A model generated the notes under the pieces. The model searched no databases. It saw nothing but the letters and a program-made list of their open reading frames with translations, and had not been told where the DNA came from. 64,000 bases of DNA. Source: Hymenobacter taeanensis (GTDB taxonomy: Bacteria > Bacteroidota > Bacteroidia > Cytophagales > Hymenobacteraceae). The stretch lies in assembly GCF_013137895.1 (NCBI RefSeq), contig NZ_CP053538.1:2045501-2109500 (forward strand), read 5' to 3'. Numbering within the stretch: the stretch's first letter is position 1; the number at the start of each line of letters is the position of its first letter. The position numbers and the translations under genes were made by a program. Below, piece by piece: positions 9,352-17,283 of the stretch.

Positions 9352-9875
9352 TGAAATCGAGAGTTAGCTTTAAAAGGTAAAAGCCACATTTGCCGAGTTA
9401 GAATGAGGCAACCAGGCTCCGTGTTAAGCCCTTCGGACCAGCAAAGCCCACTAGCTGATGACTGGTGAAGGGATAAAACTGGGCGGTGCATAGGTGCAAA
9501 GCCACGTTGAAGTTTGGATTGAGTTACAGCGTTACCCTGGCCCACGGCGAGCGGACTTTGAAAGGTATCATGAAAATATTTATAGATAGGTGCTTAGTGG
9601 CCAGTACTATATGGCGGCTCTAGTGCCGACGATAATATGCAGGAAGAGGGCGCTCAGCAGCGAAGCTATCGGTGTATTGTCAGCAAGCAAAAAAGTGCCG
9701 GCCTACATCAGGCCGGCACTCCAATAAAGTAGGCAGTAAGCTGGTTTACAGTGTTGCCTCCCACCTGGGTAGTAAGTGTAAGTGACCCATGATGGCGCAT
9801 CCTGAAAGCAGACGCCCTCCGCTTGTTTGGTCTAATGGCCAAAACAGTTTGCCATGCGCCTGATGGTAACGGGTA
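9352..9875. other. Intergenic region upstream of the GT14 gene and downstream of mgtE
   Basis: About 520 bp carry no convincing gene. The region is AT-richer than average near the glycosyltransferase and contains the mgtE terminator at 9694-9720. A short open frame on the minus strand (9333-9545) overlaps the GT14 start and looks like nothing known. Confidence 0.6.
9694..9720 (-). terminator. Intrinsic terminator for mgtE
   Basis: An 11-bp perfect stem (AGTGCCGGCCT 9694-9704 with 9710-9720, 5-nt loop) is followed on the minus strand by a T6 run. It lies about 155 nt past the mgtE stop. Confidence 0.8.
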
Positions 9876-11261
9876 TTACAGCAGGGTACCGCTCAGAACG
9901 GAAGTGGCCACCGAGAAATAGATAATCAGGCCGGTAACGTCAACGAGGGTTGCTACAAACGGAGCCGACGAAGTAGCCGGGTCGAGGCCCAGTTTCCGCA
10001 GCAGCATGGGGAGCATAGCGCCCGATAAGGCGCCCCACAATACAATGCCCAGCAGCGAGAAACCAACCGTAACCGCTATTAGCTGCCAGTAGGGGCCGAA
10101 GTAGCCAGGGTCAATAAAGTTGGCCCACAGCACAATGCGCAATGCGCCCACCACGCCCAGGATACCTCCCAGCGCCAAACCCGATAGTATCTCCCGGCGC
10201 ATGACTATCCACCAGTCGCTGAGCGTAAACTCGCCTAGGCTCATGGCCCGGATGATGAGCGAAGTGGCCTGGGAGCCCGCGTTGCCGCCCGCTGAAATAA
10301 TAAGCGGGATGAACAGGCCCAACACGGCAGCCTTCTGCAGGTCGTCTTCAAAGTGATGCATGGCCGAGGTGGTCAGCATCTCGCCCAGGAGCAGAATAAC
10401 GAGCCAGCCGGCCCGTTTTTTCACCATTTTCCAGATGGGCGTATCTAGGTACGGCTCATCCAGCGCTTCTGAACCACCCAGTTTCTGAATGTCCTCGGTG
10501 TCTTCCTCTTCCCGGATATCGAGGATATCATCAATCGTTACGATGCCGAACAGCACGCCTTCGTCATTCACCACGGGCAGGGCCACCCGGTCGTTGCGAC
10601 GGAAGACCTCAATAGCCTCCTCCTGGTCCTGCATGGCCTTCAGAAACACGTAGCGGTTGTCCATAAGCTCCCGCACCCGCTTCTGCGGATCAGCCAGCAA
10701 AATCTCCCGAATTCCGATGTCGTCAATCAGAATGCCGCGCTCATCGGTCACGTAAAGCACGCTCAGCGTTTCCGACTGGCCCCCGTGGCGCCGGATGTAG
10801 TCGAGCACCTGCTGCACCGTCCAGTTCTCCCGAATGGCAATGTAGTCGGGGGTCATCAGGCGGCCGACTGAGTACTCCGGGTAGCCCAGCAACTCCAGCG
10901 TTACGCGCCGTTCTGGCTCAGAAAGGGTCTGAATCAGCTCCTTTACAAAATCATCGGGCAGGAACTCCAACAGCGCCGTCCGGTCGTCGGGCGACATCTC
11001 ATTCAGAATGTCCGAGATCTTATCCTGCGAGAGATTAGCCAGAAAGTGCTTCTGGATGTCGAGGTCAAGGTATTCGAATACCTGAGTGGCCAGGCTCAGC
11101 GGCAGTAACCGAAAAATAATCAGCTGCTCCCGTTCCTCCTCCTCCTCAATCAGCTCGACCAACTCAGCCGGTTCGAAATTTTTGAGGAGTTCTTTGAGCT
11201 TAAAAAACTCGCCCTCCTGAATCAGGGACGTAATGTGTTCGAGAGTCGGGTGCTGATTCAT
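9876..11261 (-). CDS. mgtE: Magnesium transporter MgtE
   Basis: The product is a 461-residue inner-membrane Mg2+ channel. The order is typical: an N-terminal superhelical MgtE_N domain with the repeated acidic pattern ADLVE-type helices (ILNEMSPDDRTALLEFLPDD, about residues 20-130), two CBS domains (about 135-255, including YVTDERGILIDDIGI and VALPVVNDEGVLFGIVTIDD), then five transmembrane helices from about residue 285 (RAGWLVILLLGEMLTTSAM; LFIPLIISAGGNAGSQATSL; GILGVVGALRIVLW; the last ending FSVATSVLSGTLL). The GNAGSQATSL segment belongs to the pore signature. In this family Mg2+ binding between the N and CBS domains closes the pore. It is a single-gene unit with its own terminator. Confidence 0.95.
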   Translation of the reverse strand: MNQHPTLEHITSLIQEGEFFKLKELLKNFEPAELVELIEEEEEREQLIIFRLLPLSLATQVFEYLDLDIQKHFLANLSQDKISDILNEMSPDDRTALLEFLPDDFVKELIQTLSEPERRVTLELLGYPEYSVGRLMTPDYIAIRENWTVQQVLDYIRRHGGQSETLSVLYVTDERGILIDDIGIREILLADPQKRVRELMDNRYVFLKAMQDQEEAIEVFRRNDRVALPVVNDEGVLFGIVTIDDILDIREEEDTEDIQKLGGSEALDEPYLDTPIWKMVKKRAGWLVILLLGEMLTTSAMHHFEDDLQKAAVLGLFIPLIISAGGNAGSQATSLIIRAMSLGEFTLSDWWIVMRREILSGLALGGILGVVGALRIVLWANFIDPGYFGPYWQLIAVTVGFSLLGIVLWGALSGAMLPMLLRKLGLDPATSSAPFVATLVDVTGLIIYFSVATSVLSGTLL

Positions 11262-11565
11262 GTAAAAAAGAGGGGGTGTGTCTCGCTAGGCAGAGGGAAT
11301 TGGTGACAAGAGCCGAACCGGCGCGCAAAAGTAGCCTTTCCGGGGCGGATTAGGAGAATGCCGGGTAGAATAAATCCGGCTCCGGGCCTGAGGCAGTGTA
11401 CGATAATAGCCGAGCTCTAGGCCAGGTAGAATACAACAGCAACGGCTCCCATAGGAGTTCGATGACCGGTAGCCCCCGGGGTGGGCGTAACCTTCCTTTG
11501 CCCAAGGCAGTTGAGGAGTCGGCTGGGTGCGTACTTTTGGCACCCGCTCATGCCGCGCTATTCTT

Positions 11566-12411
11566 ATGCCCCACTCGTCCGTCTTGCCGCTTGGTACGCT
11601 CGTTGCCCTTGGGGGCGGCGATGATGATGCCATGCTGGCGCTGCTCTGCGACCTGCTCCCATCCTCTGATACTCCCGTTGAGATTATCACGGTGGCCTCC
11701 CGGGACGCCTCGCGCGCAGCTGGTGCTTACGAGAAAGCTCTGCGCGACTTGGGCTGCCGCAACGCCCGGCACTTACCCATTAATGAGCACTACCGCGCCG
11801 ATGCCCCCGCGGCCCTGCGCCGCATACGCCGGGCAGGCTTGGTATTTTTCAGCGGCGGCGACCAGGAGCGCATCACCGATTTTCTGCACAACACGGAGTT
11901 TCTGCAGGTGCTGCGTGAGCGGTATCAGCAGGATGCCACCTTTATTGTAGCCGGTACCAGCGCCGGCGCCGCGGCCCTCCCTGATAGTATGTTGGTGGAA
12001 GGTTACGGGTGGCGGGCCGTGCGCAAGGGAGGCATTGAGACCAAGGCAGGCCTGGGCCTATTACCTCGCCTTCTGATTGACCAGCACTTTATTGAACGCG
12101 GCCGGTTTGGGCGGCTGGCTCACGCCTTAACCGCGCACTCTATGTGCCTGGGCCTGGGCCTATCGGAAGAAACCGGGGTAATTATCCGGGGTGGGCAGGA
12201 AGTAGAAGTTTTTGGGGATGGGGTGGTGGTGATGATAGATGGCTGCCACACGAAAGGCAGCAACCTGGGCCAAATTGGACGCGGAGAGCCCATAAGCGTG
12301 CAAAATCTGCGCGTAAACCTGCTTGTGGCAGGGCAGCGCCTCAACCTGAAAACCCGCGAGGTACTGGCTGATAATGCGCCGGTCAGCCGCCGAGAAGAAG
12401 CCCCTCAGTAA
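11566..12411 (+). CDS. Cyanophycinase-like S51 family serine peptidase
   Basis: The product has about 281 residues from the ATG at 11566 (MPHSSVLPLGTLVALGGGDD); the upstream in-frame ATG at 11527 adds 13 residues. The peptidase S51 signature is clear: the nucleophile in IVAGTSAGAAALPD, the histidine in LLIDQHFIERGRFGRL, and the acidic residue in LGLSEETG, matching the Ser/His/Glu triad of CphB. The GGGDDDAMLA start and FFSGGDQERI also fit. Cyanophycinases release beta-Asp-Arg dipeptides from cyanophycin. No cyanophycin synthetase lies in the window, so the natural substrate could be another beta-aspartyl peptide. It diverges from mgtE. Confidence 0.85.
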   Translation: MPHSSVLPLGTLVALGGGDDDAMLALLCDLLPSSDTPVEIITVASRDASRAAGAYEKALRDLGCRNARHLPINEHYRADAPAALRRIRRAGLVFFSGGDQERITDFLHNTEFLQVLRERYQQDATFIVAGTSAGAAALPDSMLVEGYGWRAVRKGGIETKAGLGLLPRLLIDQHFIERGRFGRLAHALTAHSMCLGLGLSEETGVIIRGGQEVEVFGDGVVVMIDGCHTKGSNLGQIGRGEPISVQNLRVNLLVAGQRLNLKTREVLADNAPVSRREEAPQ

Positions 12412-12686
12412 GGTACGCTACGCGCAGAAGTCAAGATGCGCCGGAGTCTGACGGCTTAGTGGATAAGGGATTTATCGGGCGTTAAAAAACAGGGGCCCAA
12501 GGGCTTGGTACGGCTTTTTGTATAATTGGCAGCTAGATTTATCTCTAAGTCAGGTAGCCCGCGCCCGATTGGGTTGCGGAGAGTTGCTGCACCGCATAAA
12601 TATTTACTCGGCTTGCCTACTAAGCAGAATGTTTTTTCTGCCTACATTTAATGCCATAACCCCAAAATTCTCACTCATTCCATTTT

Positions 12687-13946
12687 ATGACTTTAAAATC
12701 TCTACTCCTCGTGGGTGGTGCGCTACTCACGGGTACGGCGGCCTCGGCGGGTGGCTACCAGGTTACACTGGCCGGACAGAAAAATAACGGCATGGGCGGT
12801 GTAGGTGTGGGGCTCTCCCTCGACCAGGCAGCTATGTTCTACAACCCTGGTGCCTTGGCTATGGTGAAGGACCGTGGGGTGCAGGTAGGCGTAAATGCTA
12901 CCATTGCGCGTCAGGCATTCCGGGCTGAAGCTGGTGGGGCGCAACGAGAGTTGCAAAACACTACTTCCACTCCGTTTAACCTCTACGCGGGCTTTGGGCC
13001 GGCAGAAGGGAAGTTCCGGGCAGGGGTTGCGGTATACACTCCCTTCGGCTCACAGCTGAAGTACGCTGATGGGTGGGAAGGACGCTTTGCCCTCACCGAT
13101 ATCGACCTGAAATCAATCTATGTGCAGCCTACCGTTAGCTATGCTATTACGGATCAGGTAAGCGTAGGAGCGGGCCTTATGATACTGGCCTACGGCGCTG
13201 TAAACCTGCAGCGTGATATTCCGGCGCAGAACTCCTCCGGCGGGTACGGCCACATTGAGCTTGACGGCAAGTCTAAGACCAAATTTGGCTACAACGTGGG
13301 CGTAATGTATAAGCCTTCGGAGAAGCTAAGCGTGGGCCTGAACTACCGCTCGAAGATCAACGCTACAGTAGAGAACGGCGACGTGACCTTCTCCGGTCTG
13401 TCGAATACCGCTGCTGCCAGCTTCCAGGCTACCAAGTTTGGGGCTACGCTGCCGCTGCCAGCTACGGCCAGCGTGGGTATTGGGGTGATGCCGAATGAGA
13501 AGCTGACCCTGGGCTTCGACGTGAACTGGACTGAGTGGAGTGCTTACGAGACCCTCAACTTCACGTTTGATGCGCCCGTGAACGGTGCTACCTCTTCCAG
13601 CTCTAAGCGCTACTACGAAGATGCCCTAACCTTCCGTATTGGGGGCCAGTACCAGCTGACCAGCGGCCTGACGGTGCGCGCCGGCGCTGCTTACGACAAC
13701 TCGCCCGTGCGTGACGGTTTCGTGACGCCCGAAACCCCCGATGCTGACCGTCGGACGGCTACTATCGGCGCTTCATACAAATTTGGTGAACATTTCGGAG
13801 TTGACCTGAGCGCGCAGTACGTGAACCTGAAGAAGCGCACGGAAACGCAGAACGACCTGATTAACAATGGCACTACGGACCGCGTAGCCGGTACCTACAA
13901 GACCGTTGCCGTGGTGCCCGGTATAGGCCTGAATTACACTTTCTAA
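12687..13946 (+). CDS. OmpP1/FadL/TodX family outer-membrane transporter
   Basis: The product has 419 residues with a signal peptide (MTLKSLLLVGGALLTGTAAS). The FadL hallmark follows at once: GYQVTLAGQKNNGMGGVGVG and the SLDQAAMFYNPGALA hatch motif. The rest alternates beta strands (LYAGFGPAEGKFRAGVAVY, FGYNVGVMYKPSEKLSVGL) and ends with an aromatic C-terminal strand (VPGIGLNYTF) as in outer-membrane barrels. Family members import hydrophobic molecules such as fatty acids or aromatics. Only 21 bp separate it from the SGNH hydrolase gene, so the two form an operon, and the esterase may supply the transported acids. Confidence 0.9.
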   Translation: MTLKSLLLVGGALLTGTAASAGGYQVTLAGQKNNGMGGVGVGLSLDQAAMFYNPGALAMVKDRGVQVGVNATIARQAFRAEAGGAQRELQNTTSTPFNLYAGFGPAEGKFRAGVAVYTPFGSQLKYADGWEGRFALTDIDLKSIYVQPTVSYAITDQVSVGAGLMILAYGAVNLQRDIPAQNSSGGYGHIELDGKSKTKFGYNVGVMYKPSEKLSVGLNYRSKINATVENGDVTFSGLSNTAAASFQATKFGATLPLPATASVGIGVMPNEKLTLGFDVNWTEWSAYETLNFTFDAPVNGATSSSSKRYYEDALTFRIGGQYQLTSGLTVRAGAAYDNSPVRDGFVTPETPDADRRTATIGASYKFGEHFGVDLSAQYVNLKKRTETQNDLINNGTTDRVAGTYKTVAVVPGIGLNYTF

Positions 13947-13967
13947 TTCTGTAAGCTCTCCGTTCTC

Positions 13968-15422
13968 ATGAACACTAAATTCCTCAAAAATACTACCCCG
14001 TTTCTGGCGGCAGGAGCACTACTGCTCGGAGGTTGCCAGCCTGATATTGATGCTCCGAAGGTTGATAAAGGCTCGGCCGACTTTACTCGCTATATCGCAG
14101 TAGGTAACTCCCTAACGGCGGGGTTCATGGACAATGGCCTGTACCTGGAGGGTCAGCAGAACTCGTACCCCAGCATTCTGGCGCAGCAGTTCCAGCAGGC
14201 TGGCGGCGGCGAGTTTGTGCAGCCCCTCTTTAACCAGGCCAACCAGCAGAATGGCTCAGGCTTCCTGCGCCTCACAGGTTTTGATGCTACCGGCTCGCCA
14301 ATTACCACTTTTGTACCAGGTAATGCCGGTCGTATTCCATCTTCACCTGCATCGGCGCCATATACCAAGTTTACAGGTCCAATTAATAATTTGGGGGTAC
14401 CTGGTATTCGGTTGGCAGATATACAAACAGCCAAGTTTGGTAATATTCAGACCACTCCGCTGAATGCAGCTACGTTCAATCCGTATTTTGAGCGCATTAC
14501 ACCTGATGGAAGTGACGTAAGTTATTTCCAACGGGTAAAAGCTGAAGCTGCTACAGCTACGTTCTTCACCACATGGCTTGGCAACAACGACGTGCTGGGC
14601 TTCGCTACTTCGGGTGGCGCTTCTACCACGTCTACTATTACCCGCACCGATACGTTCACGCTGAAATCTCAGCGCATTATTAACGTGCTGACCGCTAATG
14701 GCGCGAAAGGTGTAGTGTCTACTATTCCGGACGTGACGGGTATTCCTTTCTTCACTACAGTTGGCCCCCGCTTGAAGGCTACATTGGTAGCGAATAATGT
14801 ACCCGGCCTCGTTATTCAGACGGGCGCTGCGGCTGGCTTGGCTAACTCGACTAACCGTAAGCAAATTGCTACGACCGATATCCGGGATGCCTCGGGCGGA
14901 CGCCAGCTGTTTACCCTCACCGGCGCACCCTTCGTAAGCCTCATTGGCCGGCCCACAGGGCGCCCATGGCGCTTTGTGTACGCGCAGTCGGGTCAGCCAG
15001 CGGCTGGTTTCCCCCTCTTCCTGGCAGCTTACGGCATTGATACGCTGCAGGCCCTGGGTGTAACGGCTCAGAACCCATTCCCGAGCGCTTTTGTGCTTGA
15101 CGATGTAGAGCAGGGCCAGGTAAATACTGCCACCACTGCCTTCAACAACGCACTACGTACGCAGGCTTTGGCGAAGAATCTGGCCATCTTCGACGCTAAC
15201 GTTTTCTTCACCTCGGTGAGCAACAATGGCTTTGCTACCAACGGCGTACGGAATACAGCCGCGTTTATTTCCGGCAACCTGTTCTCGCTTGATGGGGTAC
15301 ATCCTACGCCTCGTGGCTACGCTGCTATTGCCAACGAGATGATTAAGGTGATTAATGCCAAGTATGGCTCCTCACTCCAGCTAGTCGACCCCAACCAATA
15401 CCGGGGCGTATTGCTGCCCTAA
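13968..15422 (+). CDS. SGNH/GDSL-family hydrolase, lipoprotein
   Basis: The product has 484 residues with a lipoprotein signal (FLAAGALLLGGCQPD). The SGNH block I motif is AVGNSLTAGFMD, where GNS stands in for GDS with the catalytic serine kept. Block III is TTWLGNNDVLGFA (GNND), and the C-terminal block V carries the catalytic Asp/His as SLDGVHPTPRGYAAIAN (DGVHP). These are exported esterases or lipases. It is the second gene of an operon with the FadL-like porin and is closed by a strong terminator 19 bp past the stop. The link suggests hydrolysis of lipid esters at the surface and uptake of the products. Confidence 0.9.
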   Translation: MNTKFLKNTTPFLAAGALLLGGCQPDIDAPKVDKGSADFTRYIAVGNSLTAGFMDNGLYLEGQQNSYPSILAQQFQQAGGGEFVQPLFNQANQQNGSGFLRLTGFDATGSPITTFVPGNAGRIPSSPASAPYTKFTGPINNLGVPGIRLADIQTAKFGNIQTTPLNAATFNPYFERITPDGSDVSYFQRVKAEAATATFFTTWLGNNDVLGFATSGGASTTSTITRTDTFTLKSQRIINVLTANGAKGVVSTIPDVTGIPFFTTVGPRLKATLVANNVPGLVIQTGAAAGLANSTNRKQIATTDIRDASGGRQLFTLTGAPFVSLIGRPTGRPWRFVYAQSGQPAAGFPLFLAAYGIDTLQALGVTAQNPFPSAFVLDDVEQGQVNTATTAFNNALRTQALAKNLAIFDANVFFTSVSNNGFATNGVRNTAAFISGNLFSLDGVHPTPRGYAAIANEMIKVINAKYGSSLQLVDPNQYRGVLLP

Positions 15423-15440
15423 CCGACTTTTGAGGTCAGA

Positions 15441-15474
15441 AAAAGGCCCTCCCCGGTTTCGGGGAGGGCCTTTT
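15441..15474 (+). terminator. Intrinsic terminator of the fadL-esterase operon
   Basis: A 15-bp perfect stem (15441-15455 with 15460-15474), GC-rich core GGCCCTCCCC, four-base loop and T run. It also faces the minus-strand ypdA gene, so it may act both ways. Confidence 0.9.
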
Positions 15475-15502
15475 TTATTGCTGCTAGGCCAAGTGCATAC
15501 GG

Positions 15503-16522
15503 CTATTTACTCAACTGCACCGGCTGCAATACCTCCGGCAGATCCGGTACTTGCTCACCGGCCAGGCGGGCGGCAATAACCTGGGCGTGGTAGCGGCCAT
15601 TCTCAATAAACCAGCGGCTGGTGTTCAGGCCGCCGCACACAGTGCCCGCGAGGTACACGCCGGGGCGGTTGGTCTCTAAGGTTTCAGCGTTGTGGGTAGG
15701 TGTCTGGGCGGCGTCCAGTTCGCAGGTGATGCCCAGCGCCGCCAGAAACGTGAAGTCGGGGTGGTAGCCGGTGAGGGCGTACACGTAGGCAGCAGGCAGC
15801 AACTCTAGGCCAGTAGGGGTCTGTACTTCTACGGCCTCCGGCGTGATGCGCTGAATGGTGGTGTTGAAAAGGGCTTTGATGCGGCCCTCCTTGATACGGT
15901 TTAGCAGATCAGGCCGAATCCAATACTTCACCGACTGGCTGATTTCAGCCCCACGAATTACCATCGTAACATCGGCGCCGGCGCGCAAAAGTTGCAGGGC
16001 GGCCTTGGCAGAAGAGTTTTTGGCCCCCACTACCACCACATGCTGCCCGGTGTGGGCGTATGGCTCTTTGTAGTAGTGGTTCACGTGGGGCTGGTCCTCG
16101 CCGGGTACGTTGAGGTAGTTCGGAACATCATAAAAGCCCGTAGCTATAATGACGTAGCGACAAGCAATGCGGCCCTTCTCCGTAACCACTTCATACTGGC
16201 CCAGGCCACCCTCCAGGCCAGTTACGCGCTCATAGAGGCGCAGCGGAATGTTCTCGGCAAACGCAACGCGGCGGTAATAATCGAGGCCATCTTCGCGCAG
16301 AGGTTTGTAGTGGCTGGTAGGGAAGGGGTGGCCACCAATCTCCAGGAGCTCCGGCGTTGAGAAGAACTCCATGTTGGTGGGGTAGCCGATGATGGAGTTT
16401 ACCAAGGCTCCTTTGTCTACGGCCACTACGGAGAAGCCACGCCGTTGCACTTCAATGGCACACGCCAGCCCAACTGGCCCCGCGCCAATTATTACAACGT
16501 CGAAGGAAGAATCTGTTGTCAT
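15503..16522 (-). CDS. ypdA: YpdA-family bacillithiol disulfide reductase (FAD/NADPH)
   Basis: The product has about 339 residues from the ATG at 16522 (MTTDSSFDVVIIGAGPVGLA); an ATG 15 bp upstream is also possible. There are two Rossmann motifs: the FAD-binding GAGPVG near the N-terminus and the NADPH-binding VVVVGAKNSSAKAALQL in the middle. The YpdA-specific segment SIIGYPTNMEFFSTPELLEI GG-type is present. The family reduces bacillithiol disulfide in Bacillota and Bacteroidota to protect thiols from oxidation. No redox-active CxxC is seen, as is normal for YpdA. The downstream neighbour on the upstream side is a DoxX-like gene in the same direction 68 bp away, so the two may be co-transcribed. 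Confidence 0.88.
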   Translation of the reverse strand: MTTDSSFDVVIIGAGPVGLACAIEVQRRGFSVVAVDKGALVNSIIGYPTNMEFFSTPELLEIGGHPFPTSHYKPLREDGLDYYRRVAFAENIPLRLYERVTGLEGGLGQYEVVTEKGRIACRYVIIATGFYDVPNYLNVPGEDQPHVNHYYKEPYAHTGQHVVVVGAKNSSAKAALQLLRAGADVTMVIRGAEISQSVKYWIRPDLLNRIKEGRIKALFNTTIQRITPEAVEVQTPTGLELLPAAYVYALTGYHPDFTFLAALGITCELDAAQTPTHNAETLETNRPGVYLAGTVCGGLNTSRWFIENGRYHAQVIAARLAGEQVPDLPEVLQPVQLSK

Positions 16523-16589
16523 ATGCTGTAATACCAACTCAGAGTCTGAGAGTTTTAAACTTGCTGCGCTCAGCGCACCTACTACTGCG

Positions 16590-17009
16590 CTACACCTTGC
16601 GTTTAAGCGCGCTCAGCGCACCCGTCGACCATAAAGCCCAGGCCATGAGCACCGGTTGGAAGAACAGCCGCCCTAAGCGCTTAGCGTCGGTATTGAGGCC
16701 GAAGGCGGAAATATGGTGGGTGTACTGATGGATGTTGCCCGGAAACACCAGCGCATAGAACACTGCCAGCCCCAGGCCTAGTTCAGCGCGCCGAGGCTTC
16801 CAGAATAAAAGCGCCAGGCCCAGGCCTATTTCTACCACTCCCGATTGTAATACTACCGTATCCTTGGCCAGCGGTACAAAATCGGGCACCTGGGCCTGAA
16901 ACGCCTGCCGGGCAAACGTGAGGTGCCCCGTGCCGGCAACTACCATAAAAGTGCCCAGCAGGCCGCGGGCTACGTTTTGGAGCGTGGTGGTGTGCGTGTT
17001 TTCTATCAT
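16590..17009 (-). CDS. DoxX-like family membrane protein
   Basis: The product has 139 residues with four hydrophobic helices (about 11-30, 52-70, 74-92 and 112-132). The opening LQNVARGLLGTFMVVAGTGH, the VVEIGLGLALLF segment and the FPGNIHQYTHHI loop match the DoxX / DoxX-like family found across Bacteroidota. These proteins are linked loosely with thiol or respiratory redox functions; no precise role is established. It sits just upstream of ypdA in the same direction, which fits a redox-related unit. Confidence 0.8.
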   Translation of the reverse strand: MIENTHTTTLQNVARGLLGTFMVVAGTGHLTFARQAFQAQVPDFVPLAKDTVVLQSGVVEIGLGLALLFWKPRRAELGLGLAVFYALVFPGNIHQYTHHISAFGLNTDAKRLGRLFFQPVLMAWALWSTGALSALKRKV

Positions 17010-17220
17010 ACAGAAGGCGCTAAGGTTGGCTCAGCCGTTGGGTATACGCCTAAGTAGCAGCGCCAGATATTTTGGCTCAGAGCAACCGCAGATAATTCTG
17101 AACCGGATACAACCAGCCACGGGGTGCCTTGGTCGTGGCTACAGTAGTTCTCTAAGCGGTTCACCATAAATGGCGTACTACCTATATGAAACGGCTTCTC
17201 AATAGGCTGCCCACACATAT

Positions 17221-17260
17221 AACCGCCCGGCTTCTTGGTAGCGTAAGAAGCCGGGCGGTT
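17221..17260 (-). terminator. Intrinsic terminator downstream of polA
   Basis: A 16-bp perfect stem (AACCGCCCGGCTTCTT 17221-17236 with 17245-17260) and 8-nt loop, 24 bp past the polA stop on the minus strand. Confidence 0.8.
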
Positions 17261-17283
17261 GCGTGCTGCGTAGTATCGGTGGC

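Noticed and set aside
9333..9545. A 70-codon frame on the minus strand overlapping the GT14 start
   Set aside because: It has no recognisable features and covers the region where the GT14 promoter should be.
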